This document shows positions 26,347-34,642 of a stretch of 64,000 bases of DNA, piece by piece (positions within the stretch are counted from its first letter, which is position 1; every line of letters begins with the position of its first letter). Where the stretch lies: assembly GCA_936941155.1 (NCBI GenBank), contig CAKZJE010000031.1:225129-289128 (forward strand), given 5' to 3'. Under the pieces are notes generated by a model. It was not told the origin of the DNA. It saw nothing but the letters and a program-made list of their open reading frames with translations, and searched no databases. Origin of the DNA: an uncultured Methylomonas sp. (GTDB taxonomy: Bacteria > Pseudomonadota > Gammaproteobacteria > Methylococcales > Methylomonadaceae). Made by a program: the position numbers and the translations under genes.

Positions 26347-27609
26347 TTAACGAGTCGGAAAAGGAGAGTTTTTAAACTCACGTTCTTGCATTTCTTCGCG
26401 CCGTAACTCTTCTTCTATTTCACTTTGTGGCACAGGCACAGTCGTGATGTTTTCTTCGAGTTTCGGTGGCGTGGATGATGTGCTAGAGGCAAGGTCAGGT
26501 TGTGTTGATTGCTCTAAAGGCGAATCATTTCCTGAAATGACAGTGGGAAGACCGTTGCTGGCTTCCAAAGCCGCTCTTAAAGCAGCACCGTTAATGCCTG
26601 ACACAGGTTGATAAGTACTTGCTTTTTCAATTAAGTTTAGCGCAATGTCTAAACGTTGCTGATAACTTGTTTCCTCTCCTTCTAAATTCGGATGCGATTC
26701 AATGTATAACAAGCCATTAGACCAGCCGACTTTAACTGGTTGATTGATAATATTCACCGGTGTGCCAACAGGAACCATTGGAAACATTTGTTCTATATCT
26801 TTTGGATAAAGACGCATACAGCCGTGACTAACCTGCATTCCTACCCCTTGCGGTTTATTGGTGCTATGCAGCAAATAACCGGGGATTCCTAAGCGAAAAG
26901 CAAATAAGCCTAATGGGTTGTCAGGGCCTGCTGGCCAAACTTCAGGTAGTACATCACCTTTTGCTAAATGTTCGGCTCTGATCGCTGGCGGAGGTGTCCA
27001 AGTGGGGTTTTTAACTTTTCCTACCACTTTTGTAACCCCTAAAGGCGTTTTCCAATCGACTCGCCCAATACCGACAGAATAAGAAATCACTTTTCCTGTT
27101 TGTTGGGGGATTGTGTAAGGAGTGTCGAGCGAGGGAATGTTGCTTCTTGAGGTTTTCCCTTTTGCTAAGGGAGAGGGGGAAGGGGAATAACTAGAGCCTG
27201 ATGCGTAGTAATAAAGCCTGTATTCTGGCAGGTTTATCACAATACCTTGTCGCGGAGCATCAGGTAATATGTATTGCGTTGGAATAAGCACTTCAGTACC
27301 TTCACCGGGCAACCAGCGGTCTACATTTTTATTGGCTCGTACGACTTCTTCTTGACCGAGTAGATGTGCAACTGCAATGTCTATCAAACTATCTTCATGT
27401 TTAGATTTGATATACAACGGCTTTCCTTGTCCGTTATCAATTAAGCTGTCTGAGCCTTTCGGTAGATTAAAAGTAGCAGCGTTTGTGCTGTGACTTAACA
27501 TCATCAATAAGCCAGCACCGAGTATTGATTGCCGCAACACAAAATTGACTTTGTTAGCCTGATTCACAGTCATTGTGTCTGAAAAACTAGAGTTAAATAA
27601 TAGAGCCAT
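26347..27609 (-). CDS. L,D-transpeptidase (YkuD) with LysM-like N-part
   Basis: A 420-residue periplasmic enzyme. After a signal-like helix near 29-45 comes a LysM-like segment (about 65-115, ...AHLLGQEEVVRANKNVDRWLPGEGTEVLIP in pieces), then the YkuD domain with catalytic SHGCMRLYP (Cys264). It makes 3-3 crosslinks or anchors lipoproteins. Residues 137-170 look like an insertion relative to the usual RLYYY...SYSVGIGR spacing and are encoded by repeat-like DNA. The ATG overlaps the rdgC stop as TAATG; a second Met at residue 13 is possible. Confidence 0.9.
   Translation of the reverse strand: MALLFNSSFSDTMTVNQANKVNFVLRQSILGAGLLMMLSHSTNAATFNLPKGSDSLIDNGQGKPLYIKSKHEDSLIDIAVAHLLGQEEVVRANKNVDRWLPGEGTEVLIPTQYILPDAPRQGIVINLPEYRLYYYASGSSYSPSPSPLAKGKTSRSNIPSLDTPYTIPQQTGKVISYSVGIGRVDWKTPLGVTKVVGKVKNPTWTPPPAIRAEHLAKGDVLPEVWPAGPDNPLGLFAFRLGIPGYLLHSTNKPQGVGMQVSHGCMRLYPKDIEQMFPMVPVGTPVNIINQPVKVGWSNGLLYIESHPNLEGEETSYQQRLDIALNLIEKASTYQPVSGINGAALRAALEASNGLPTVISGNDSPLEQSTQPDLASSTSSTPPKLEENITTVPVPQSEIEEELRREEMQEREFKNSPFPTR
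27100..27201. repeat. Repeat-like in-frame insertion inside the L,D-transpeptidase gene
   Basis: The DNA for residues 137-170 is unlike its surroundings: it includes TCCCTTTTGCTAAGGGA (27156-27172, a hairpin) next to a run GAGGGGGAAGGGGAA. CCCTCTCCC/GGGAGAGGG elements are widely dispersed intergenic repeats in proteobacteria. Here it is kept in frame and adds a Ser/Pro-rich loop before the conserved KVISYSVGIGR. Insertion is inferred from expected family spacing. Confidence 0.5.
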
Positions 27610-28517
27610 TAGAGTTTGTTCTCACCACCAAATAATTCCAATAATCTAGGTAAAAAACTAGCAAATTCAGCCGTCATAATGGAAAACTCCACATCAAAAC
27701 GTTCTTGTTCGGTTTCTGAATTTGTGTCAGCAACTTGTTCTTGAATTAATTCAAGAAAACGTAAACGTTTAACAGATAAGTTTTCATCAAGTACAAAAGA
27801 CAGTCTGTCTTCCCAATTTAATGCCAATTTAATGACTTGTTTACCTGTTTCCAAATGATTTTTGATTTCAGGTAGGGCTAAATCGTGTTTTTTGCAGCGT
27901 ACAATCCCGCCTTCTTCTTCAGGAGAACGCAATTCACATTCATCTTCAATGCTGATTCCAGTGGGAGTTTCATTATGAATCAACCATTCTGTCATCACAG
28001 AAATCGGTTTTTGAGCTGTATTCACAGGTACGATAGGCAGTGAACCTAAACACTTGCGAACGCTACTGAGCATGTCTTCTGCTTTTTTTGCAGTACCTGA
28101 GTCAACTACAATCCAGCCACCTTTGGGGTCTATGTAAGCGAATGTATGACGCGAGAAAGAAAAAGCACGCGGCAACAAATCAAAAATAAGTTCATCTTTA
28201 ATTTCTGTACGTTCTTTTTTAGATAATTTGCGAGCTTGTTCGGTTTCAATATCAAGAATTTTTTCTTGTACAAGTTCGTTGATAACAGAGGATGGCAGGA
28301 CTTTTTCCTCTTTTTTTCCGCATATCATCATAAAGCCATTGCTGCTATGCACTAATTGTTCAGTGCTGCGACCTAAAGGCGATGTCCAGCCAAAACTGGA
28401 TTCATCATGACTACCGCAAGGGCGAAATCGCATAGTTTCTAATTTTTGCTCTACTTCCGCACTGCTCAGTGTAAAAGGCTCTGTAAGGCGAAAAAGGCTA
28501 AGATTTTTAAACCACAT
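27609..28517 (-). CDS. rdgC: Recombination-associated protein RdgC
   Basis: A 302-residue protein beginning MWFKNLSLFRLTEPFTLS, with FRPCGSHDESSFGWTSPLG, GFMMICGKKEEKVLPSSVINE and the C-terminal KRLRFLELIQEQ, all characteristic of RdgC. It forms a ring around DNA and modulates RecA. The length matches the family. Its stop is coupled (TAATG) to the L,D-transpeptidase ATG. Confidence 0.96.
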   Translation of the reverse strand: MWFKNLSLFRLTEPFTLSSAEVEQKLETMRFRPCGSHDESSFGWTSPLGRSTEQLVHSSNGFMMICGKKEEKVLPSSVINELVQEKILDIETEQARKLSKKERTEIKDELIFDLLPRAFSFSRHTFAYIDPKGGWIVVDSGTAKKAEDMLSSVRKCLGSLPIVPVNTAQKPISVMTEWLIHNETPTGISIEDECELRSPEEEGGIVRCKKHDLALPEIKNHLETGKQVIKLALNWEDRLSFVLDENLSVKRLRFLELIQEQVADTNSETEQERFDVEFSIMTAEFASFLPRLLELFGGENKL

Positions 28518-28845
28518 GTTTATAAGGATGCCTGCATTTAGAAAAAAGTGAGATTATTATCGCAAAAATTAACCGTGTATAAAAATAAAACTTTAAAAAA
28601 AGCGATATTTTTTTTGTTTTTAGCGGCTGAGTTCAAAAAAATAATGTTAGTTAAAATAATAACTTAGCTTATTATGCTCATAAGTTTTACTTATATTTAT
28701 TATGATTTTTGTGAGTTTATTCGCTTTATGAATTACGACTGAACAGTTGAATTACTACATAAGCACGGGCAATTTCTAACAATCATTTTTTATTTGTAAG
28801 TCGTCGCGGGTATAATGAAAACTTTTATCAACAGAGGAAAAAGCG
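28518..28845. other. AT-rich gene-free region with an arfA promoter
   Basis: About 330 very AT-rich bases between divergent rdgC and arfA. The sequence carries TATAAT at 28811-28816, 30 bases before the arfA ATG; no good -35 box stands 16-18 bases before it. AGAGGA at 28833-28838 is the ribosome site for arfA. Nothing else was recognised. Confidence 0.55.
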
Positions 28846-29085
28846 ATGAAAAAGCGTTCTAAAAACACATTATTACTGGAGACGGTGATAAAAAATCCGG
28901 TGGCAAAATATGCGCATCAATTTAATAAAACTCAAGTTTTTAAGGATAAAACCAAATATCAGCGCGGAGAAAAGCACAAAGGCAGGGAGCCTTTTATTAT
29001 GTCTTTACAAAAGGGCATAACAAAAGGCTTTTTGTTTTTAAATGAATTGTTTTTCGGAATATCTAACGGTTATTGTTCACTTTAA
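28846..29085 (+). CDS. arfA: Alternative ribosome-rescue factor ArfA
   Basis: A 79-residue basic protein, MKKRSKNTLLLETVIKNP..., with the ArfA core TKYQRGEKHKGREPF near residues 37-51. ArfA recruits RF2 to stalled ribosomes as a backup to tmRNA. A hairpin with T-run lies inside the frame at 28988-29039 (residues about 48-64), and the codons after it give a hydrophobic tail (FLFLNELFFG). In E. coli, arfA mRNA is cut or ended inside the gene, giving an active truncated protein from a stop-less mRNA, while the full-length protein with its hydrophobic tail is degraded. The same layout is seen here. AGAGGA is seven bases before ATG. It overlaps the convergent PBP1A stop by four bases. Confidence 0.78.
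   Translation: MKKRSKNTLLLETVIKNPVAKYAHQFNKTQVFKDKTKYQRGEKHKGREPFIMSLQKGITKGFLFLNELFFGISNGYCSL
28988..29039 (+). terminator. Intrinsic terminator within the arfA coding sequence
   Basis: AGCCTTTTATTATG (28988-29001) pairs with CATAACAAAAGGCT (29016-29029) with one mismatch; T29002-G29015 and C29003-G29014 extend the stem. It is followed by TTTTGTTTTT. The sense codon reading continues through it to the stop at 29083-29085. Confidence 0.85.
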
Positions 29086-31415
29086 AATAACTCTTCAACA
29101 GTTCTTCCCTCATGGGTTTCAGAGCCATTGCTTTTACGTTTTGCAGGTGCTGGCGCAGAAGGGTGAAAAGATGGTTTGCGTGGTTTTTGATCTTTTATAA
29201 AAAAATCGCTGATGCCGTTTTCTTTTCGTTTCACAATTCCTTCGGGTGGCGTAAAAGGCTGTTCTGGCGTATTTTTGAGAGCTTCTTTCATAAAGTCTAT
29301 CCACATTGGCAAAGCAGCTTTGCCGCCTGTTTCACTTCCTCCTAGAGACTTGTCTGAGTCAAAACCTACCCAGGCTGTCGCTACAATAGTTGGCGTAAAT
29401 CCATTGAACCAAGCATCACGCTGATCGTTAGTTGTACCAGTCTTGCCTGCTAAATCTGTGCGATTTAATACTTTAGCATCCGTTGCTGTGCCTTTTTGTA
29501 CAACATCACGCAGCAAAGAGTTCATTAAAAAATTGATTTGTGGCGAAATAACCCGCGTTGCTTGATGGGCAACAGTTATAGGAGTCGCATTAGGAGCTGG
29601 AGTATCTGTGCATAAAGGACAAGCTACATCGGGAGTGGCTTGAAATAAGATTTTACCTTTGTCATTTTCAATGCGATCAATAAGATAAGGTTTTACTAAA
29701 AAACCACCGTTGGCAAATACCGAATAAAAACCAGCCATTTGCAATGGGGAGGCGTATCCGCTGCCAAGAGCCAAAGAAAGCCCGTAAGGTAATTGTTCTT
29801 TTTGAAATCCAAAGCGCATCGCAGTAGCAATAGCTTTTTTGATGCCAACGTCTTGTAGCAAACGAATTGCAACAATATTGCGGGAATAAGTTAAGGCAGT
29901 TCTAATGGATGTAGGACCGTAAAAGCGATTAGTATAATTTTGTGGATGCCATGCGCGTTCTTCAGGCGTTCCTTTTGTAATCACAATTGGCGTATCGCTA
30001 ATCATGCTAGCAACGGTAAAACCTTCTTCTAAAGCGGTTGTGTAAATAATGGGTTTAAATCCAGAGCCGGGTTGTCTTTTTGATTGTGTTGCCCTGTTAT
30101 AAGTATTTTTTTCAAAATCAAATCCGCCTTCCAAGGCTAAAATTGCACCATTCATGGGATTTAAAGAGACAAAAGCTCCTTGAACTTCAGGTATTCTGGA
30201 GAGTTCCCATTTGTTATCAGCTAAAGCTTTAACTCTGACAATATCATTGACTTCTAAAGTTGCATTGACAAAATTATCAGGCGATTTTCGCCATCTGACT
30301 TTAGTTGTTGGGATTTCAATGATTGAGTCATTTTGCAGCAGTGCTTGAGAACTTGATTCGCCCACTTTAAGAATGCGAGCAGGAAGGGTATCACCAATTA
30401 CAGGCAGATTATCAAATTCTGCTTCATTAGTGAGAGTTTGATAGGGCAAACTGGTTAGCCCGTGTCGTTTGTCATAAAGATGTAACGTGTTCCGAAGAGC
30501 TTGGCTTGCCGTTGTTTGCAATGATTTATCAATTGTTGTGTATATTTTCATGCCACTGGTGTAAGCATCTTCCCCATATTTGGAAACAACTTCTTGTCGT
30601 ACCATCTCGGCAATGTATGAGGCTTCAAATTCTGGCGTAGGAAGGTGAATTTTTGCGGTATCAGCTTCGCTTAGGGCTTTATCTACGGCTGTTTGCGAGG
30701 CATAGCCTAAATCAGCCATTCTGCGCAAAATGTAATCACGTCGTTGTTTAGCACGCTCAGGATTGGTGACAGGGTTATAATCTGATGGTGCTTTAGGCAA
30801 ACCTGCAATCATTGCTTGTTCTGCGAGTGTTAACTCATATAAGCTTTTGCCATAATAGATTTCTGAAGCTGCCACTACACCATAGGCACTATGTCCCATA
30901 TAAATCACATTGAAATACAGCTCTAAAATTTCATTTTTGCTGAAAGTGCGCTCCATTTGCAAAGAAAGAATCATTTCTTTTACTTTTCGGTTATAGGTTT
31001 TTTCTCTGGTTAGCAGAAAATTACGAATTACCTGCATGGTGATTGTACTTGCGCCTTGTTTTTTTTTGCCTGTTAATAACAGTTGCAAAGAAGCTCGCAC
31101 CAGACTTTTGTAATCAACACCTGGATGCGAATAGTATCGATCATCTTCGGCGGCAAGAAACGCATTGATTAATTGCTGTGGAATTTTGTTAATACTGATA
31201 GGAGTGCGTTTTTTTTCGCCAAATTGAGCAATTAACGCGCGATCTTTAGTGTAGATGCTAAAAGGTGTTTGATATTGTACATTGCGTAGTGAGTTGACAT
31301 CTGGCAAGTCTTTAGTCCATCTGGAATAAAGGATGTAGCCAATAGTAGAACCACTTAAAATAAGTATCAAAGAAATGATAGCAAACCATTTTAAAAACAT
31401 TTTACATAAAGTCAT
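29082..31415 (-). CDS. mrcA: Penicillin-binding protein 1A
   Basis: A bifunctional class A PBP of about 777 residues. The start was placed at ATG 31415 (MTLCKMFLKWFAIIS); another Met five codons later (31400) starts like the E. coli protein, and a longer frame to 31493 seems unnecessary. Parts: one membrane anchor; GT51 domain with AFLAAEDDRYYSHPGVD, GASTITMQVIRNF and YFNVIYMGHSAYGV; an OB-like insert; transpeptidase with SxxK in PGSGFKP, SRN, and KTG in AGKTGTTNDQRDAWF. It polymerises and crosslinks peptidoglycan. It is divergent from pilM, a conserved order. Confidence 0.95.
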   Translation of the reverse strand: MTLCKMFLKWFAIISLILILSGSTIGYILYSRWTKDLPDVNSLRNVQYQTPFSIYTKDRALIAQFGEKKRTPISINKIPQQLINAFLAAEDDRYYSHPGVDYKSLVRASLQLLLTGKKKQGASTITMQVIRNFLLTREKTYNRKVKEMILSLQMERTFSKNEILELYFNVIYMGHSAYGVVAASEIYYGKSLYELTLAEQAMIAGLPKAPSDYNPVTNPERAKQRRDYILRRMADLGYASQTAVDKALSEADTAKIHLPTPEFEASYIAEMVRQEVVSKYGEDAYTSGMKIYTTIDKSLQTTASQALRNTLHLYDKRHGLTSLPYQTLTNEAEFDNLPVIGDTLPARILKVGESSSQALLQNDSIIEIPTTKVRWRKSPDNFVNATLEVNDIVRVKALADNKWELSRIPEVQGAFVSLNPMNGAILALEGGFDFEKNTYNRATQSKRQPGSGFKPIIYTTALEEGFTVASMISDTPIVITKGTPEERAWHPQNYTNRFYGPTSIRTALTYSRNIVAIRLLQDVGIKKAIATAMRFGFQKEQLPYGLSLALGSGYASPLQMAGFYSVFANGGFLVKPYLIDRIENDKGKILFQATPDVACPLCTDTPAPNATPITVAHQATRVISPQINFLMNSLLRDVVQKGTATDAKVLNRTDLAGKTGTTNDQRDAWFNGFTPTIVATAWVGFDSDKSLGGSETGGKAALPMWIDFMKEALKNTPEQPFTPPEGIVKRKENGISDFFIKDQKPRKPSFHPSAPAPAKRKSNGSETHEGRTVEELF

Positions 31416-31692
31416 GCTGGGGCAAACAAGTGAATTCTGAAAAGGAAGGTTGTGAGTTGCAGTAAAAAGGCTAAAATTGACTCGTAATAACAATTCAAAG
31501 GAGGCTAAAAATAGCCTCTTTTTAAATACAGAACAATAGCAAGCTTGAAATAAAGTGTATTTTTTTTTATGAAAAAAAAAAAGCTACTATACTTTCGTTA
31601 GTAGTTTTAACTTTTGTTTGCTGGATTAAATGAGAAAAAGGCAGTGAAAACCATGAGATATTTAACTTGTCATTATAATGCAGGGTTCAGTT

Positions 31693-32775
31693 ATGGAATT
31701 GTTTAGTCGTAAGCAATCTGCTGTTTTAGGTATTGATATTAGTACCGCAGCAATCAAATTGTTAGAACTTAGTAAAACTGGAAACCGCTATAAGGTTGAA
31801 AGTTATGCTGTTGTGCCATTGCCTCAAGATGCGGTAGTAGATAAAAATATTGCAAATATTGATGTAGTCGCTGATGCGATAAAAATGGCAGTTAAGCAAT
31901 CGGGCTCTAAGGAAAAAAATGCTTGTGTTGCAGTAGCCGGATCTTCCGTGATGACTAAAATAATTCAAATGTCAGCAGGATTATCTGATGAGGACTTGGA
32001 AGAGCAGATTATGGTGGAAGCTGACCAGTACGTTCCTTACGCATTAGATGAGGTTAATTTGGATTTTGAGGTTCAAGGCAGAAACGAACATAGTCCTGAA
32101 GTTGTTGATGTTTTACTGGCAGCATCTCGTCGAGAAAACGTTGAGGATCGAGTAGAAGTGCTCACAAGAGCTGGCTTACGCCCTCGAATTGTCGATGTAG
32201 AAGCATTCGCAATGGAAAATGCGTTTTCCTTGTTAGTTGATCAATTGCGCAATGCCGACAAAATGAGCAAAAAAGCAATTGATAAGCAAACAGTTGCGAT
32301 TGCTGATATAGGCTCTACTATGACTACACTTAACGTGCTGCATAATGCTCATACTGTTTATGTACGCGAGCAAAGTTTTGGTGGAAAGCAGCTAACAGAA
32401 GAAATTCAGCGTCGTTATGGACTTTCTTACGAAGAGGCTGGATTGGCTAAAAGACAAGGGGGGTTGCCTGACAATTATGTCACTGATGTTTTAGAGCCTT
32501 TTAAGCAGGCAATGGTTCAGCAAATATCAAGGGCTTTGCAGTTTTTTGTCTCATCAAGTGCAAATAGAGATGTTGATGGAATTATTCTTGCTGGTGGCTG
32601 CGCCTCGATTGCAGGCTTAGATAAAATTGTGGAAAAAAACATAGGTATTTCCGCTTATGTTGCTAATCCGTTTATTAATATGGCACTCTCAAGCCGGATA
32701 AAGCCACAAAACTTAAGTAATGACGCGCCTGCCATGATGATTGCCTGTGGATTGGCTTTAAGGAGCTTTGATTAA
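31693..32775 (+). CDS. pilM: Type IV pilus assembly protein PilM
   Basis: A 360-residue actin-like ATPase of the inner-membrane alignment complex. The start at 31693 (MELFSRKQSAVLGIDIST) has AGGG seven bases before it and is preferred to an in-frame ATG at 31678. Visible motifs: GIDISTAAIKLLEL (phosphate 1), ADIGSTMTTLNV (phosphate 2), LAGGCASIAGL (adenosine). It binds the PilN N-terminus. The TAATG overlap couples it with pilN. TATAAT at 31674-31679 may be the -10 of the operon. Confidence 0.96.
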   Translation: MELFSRKQSAVLGIDISTAAIKLLELSKTGNRYKVESYAVVPLPQDAVVDKNIANIDVVADAIKMAVKQSGSKEKNACVAVAGSSVMTKIIQMSAGLSDEDLEEQIMVEADQYVPYALDEVNLDFEVQGRNEHSPEVVDVLLAASRRENVEDRVEVLTRAGLRPRIVDVEAFAMENAFSLLVDQLRNADKMSKKAIDKQTVAIADIGSTMTTLNVLHNAHTVYVREQSFGGKQLTEEIQRRYGLSYEEAGLAKRQGGLPDNYVTDVLEPFKQAMVQQISRALQFFVSSSANRDVDGIILAGGCASIAGLDKIVEKNIGISAYVANPFINMALSSRIKPQNLSNDAPAMMIACGLALRSFD

Positions 32776-33392
32776 TGGCTAAAATTAATTTACTTCCTTG
32801 GCGAGAAGAGCTGCGGAAAAAACGACAAAAAGATTTTCTGATAGCAATGGGGGCAGGCGTTGGTTTGACTTGCGTTCTATTTGCAATGGTTTATATGCAC
32901 ATAGAATCTTTAAAAGACTATCAGAATCAGCGAAATCAAAGAATATCTGATGAAATAACAAAGGTTGAGAAAAACATCAGCGAAATCAAAGATATTGAAG
33001 AAAAGAAATTAAAGCTGAATGAAAAAATCAAGTTAATTCAGGATTTACAAGAAAGTAGACCTAAAATAGTTCAACTCTTTGATGAATTGCGCAAAATTAC
33101 ACCTGTTGGCATTTATCTCACTAGCTTGAAACAACAAGGTAGGGAAATAACTGTAACAGGGAAGTCTTTATCTAACGCTCAGGTTTCACAATATATGAAA
33201 GGCATTGAAATATCAGTGTCTTTTATGGAGCCTACGCTTAAGTTTGTTAAAAAAGATGTCAAAAATGCTGCAAAGGATGATTCTAACGATTTTACGTTGA
33301 TGTTTAAGCAAAAATATGACAAATCTCAGGAAGAGGAAGAAGACAGTAAAAGTAAAAATAAAAAGCCTAAAGGTAAACCAGGAGCTAAATGA
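32775..33392 (+). CDS. pilN: Type IV pilus assembly protein PilN
   Basis: A 205-residue inner-membrane protein starting MAKINLLPWREELRKKRQKDF, the INLLPWR motif that docks on PilM, followed by one membrane helix (residues 24-43) and a periplasmic ferredoxin-like domain with a coiled coil. The last 25 residues are a charged tail rich in E, then K/S/G, not usual for PilN. It overlaps pilM and pilO by one and four bases. Confidence 0.95.
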   Translation: MAKINLLPWREELRKKRQKDFLIAMGAGVGLTCVLFAMVYMHIESLKDYQNQRNQRISDEITKVEKNISEIKDIEEKKLKLNEKIKLIQDLQESRPKIVQLFDELRKITPVGIYLTSLKQQGREITVTGKSLSNAQVSQYMKGIEISVSFMEPTLKFVKKDVKNAAKDDSNDFTLMFKQKYDKSQEEEEDSKSKNKKPKGKPGAK

Positions 33393-34057
33393 TGGATTTA
33401 TCAGAAGTTAATTGGGAATTCAATGCGGCAGGGTCATGGCCGTTACAGGTTAAGGCTGCTGCAATTTTAATAGCGTGTCTTTTGGTTGCAGGTGGAGGGG
33501 TTTATGCCTTTACGATAGATCAATTAGCAGAGTTAGAGGTTCTTGAGGGAAAAGAGGGGGAATTAACTAACACGTTTATGCAAAAGCAACAAAAAGCCGT
33601 TAATCTCAACGATTACAGAACTCAGTATGATGATATTAAAAAATCATTAAAAGATATGATGCGGCAAATGCCTACTGAAGCTGAGGTTGCGCTACTGTTA
33701 AATGAAATATCTGAAACTGCAATAAACAGTGGATTAGAGCCGAAATTATTTCAACCAGAGCTTAAAGAGAAAAAAGACTTTTACGTTGAGTTACCCTATA
33801 GCATTGAGATGATAGGCAAATATGAAGAGTTAGGCTTGTTTGTTGGTGGCTTAGCTTCCTTATCTCGAATTGTAACTGTTCATAATATTGATATTACTCC
33901 GATTCCAAATAAAGCAACAGAAAACAAAGCCGAGGCAGACTTAATGCTAATGAAGGCCACCATAAAAACTTATAATGAAGCCGATGACGGCGGAAGTGAT
34001 GATAAGAAAGGGAAGGGTAAAGGAAAAGCGAAGGAAAAAAAAGGAGGTGGTAAATGA
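33389..34057 (+). CDS. pilO: Type IV pilus assembly protein PilO
   Basis: A 222-residue protein with one membrane helix (about 22-40), a coiled coil and the ferredoxin-like core LFQPELKEKKDFYVELPYSIEMIGKYEELGLFVGGL (read as KDFYVELP, GKYEELG). It pairs with PilN in the alignment subcomplex. The last 25 residues are GDDKKGKGKGKAKEKKGGGK-like, a Lys/Gly tail resembling that of PilN. The ATG overlaps the pilN stop (ATGA); another ATG three bases later is possible. Confidence 0.95.
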   Translation: MMDLSEVNWEFNAAGSWPLQVKAAAILIACLLVAGGGVYAFTIDQLAELEVLEGKEGELTNTFMQKQQKAVNLNDYRTQYDDIKKSLKDMMRQMPTEAEVALLLNEISETAINSGLEPKLFQPELKEKKDFYVELPYSIEMIGKYEELGLFVGGLASLSRIVTVHNIDITPIPNKATENKAEADLMLMKATIKTYNEADDGGSDDKKGKGKGKAKEKKGGGK

Positions 34058-34626
34058 AAAATAACTTCCTGCCAAATCGTTTATATCTCATAAAAGGATT
34101 AGGATTAAGCTTAGTTTGTTTACTTTTATCTGCTTGTGGAGAAAATGACTTTTCTGATTTAGAGCAAAAAATAGCAGAAATAAAAGCAAAACCTAAAGGA
34201 AAGATAGATCCTTTGCCACCTAACAAGACAACTGAGCCTTATTCATTTCAACTTGATGGATCAAGAGATCCGTTCAAACCCGTAGATAAAGATGCAAGCG
34301 ATACAGAGGGTGAGGTTGCAGATAATGGGGTTAAGCCTGATCCTACTCGTGTGAAAGAAGATTTGGAAAGTTTTTCTTTAGATTCTTTAAAAATGGTTGG
34401 CACTTTAAAGGATGCAACAACTTTATGGGGATTAGTGCAATCAAGTCAAAGAATTGTTTATCGAGTTAAAGTTGGAAATTATATGGGATTTAATGATGGA
34501 AAAATCACTGATGTTTCTAATGATGAAATTAAATTAACGGAAATTATCCCAGATAAGACATCCGACAAAGAAAGAAAACGTTATAACGAACAACCGGCTT
34601 TATTAAAACTGGTAGCAACTGAGTGA
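34054..34626 (+). CDS. pilP: Type IV pilus assembly lipoprotein PilP
   Basis: A 190-residue lipoprotein with lipobox LLSACG and a flexible middle region, then the C-terminal beta domain (LDSLKMVGTLKDATTLWGLVQ, VKVGNYMGFNDGKI) that binds the PilQ N-domains. The ATG overlaps the pilO stop (ATGA), and pilQ follows 16 bases later. Confidence 0.95.
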   Translation: MKNNFLPNRLYLIKGLGLSLVCLLLSACGENDFSDLEQKIAEIKAKPKGKIDPLPPNKTTEPYSFQLDGSRDPFKPVDKDASDTEGEVADNGVKPDPTRVKEDLESFSLDSLKMVGTLKDATTLWGLVQSSQRIVYRVKVGNYMGFNDGKITDVSNDEIKLTEIIPDKTSDKERKRYNEQPALLKLVATE

Positions 34627-34642
34627 TTTTAAAGGTGATACG

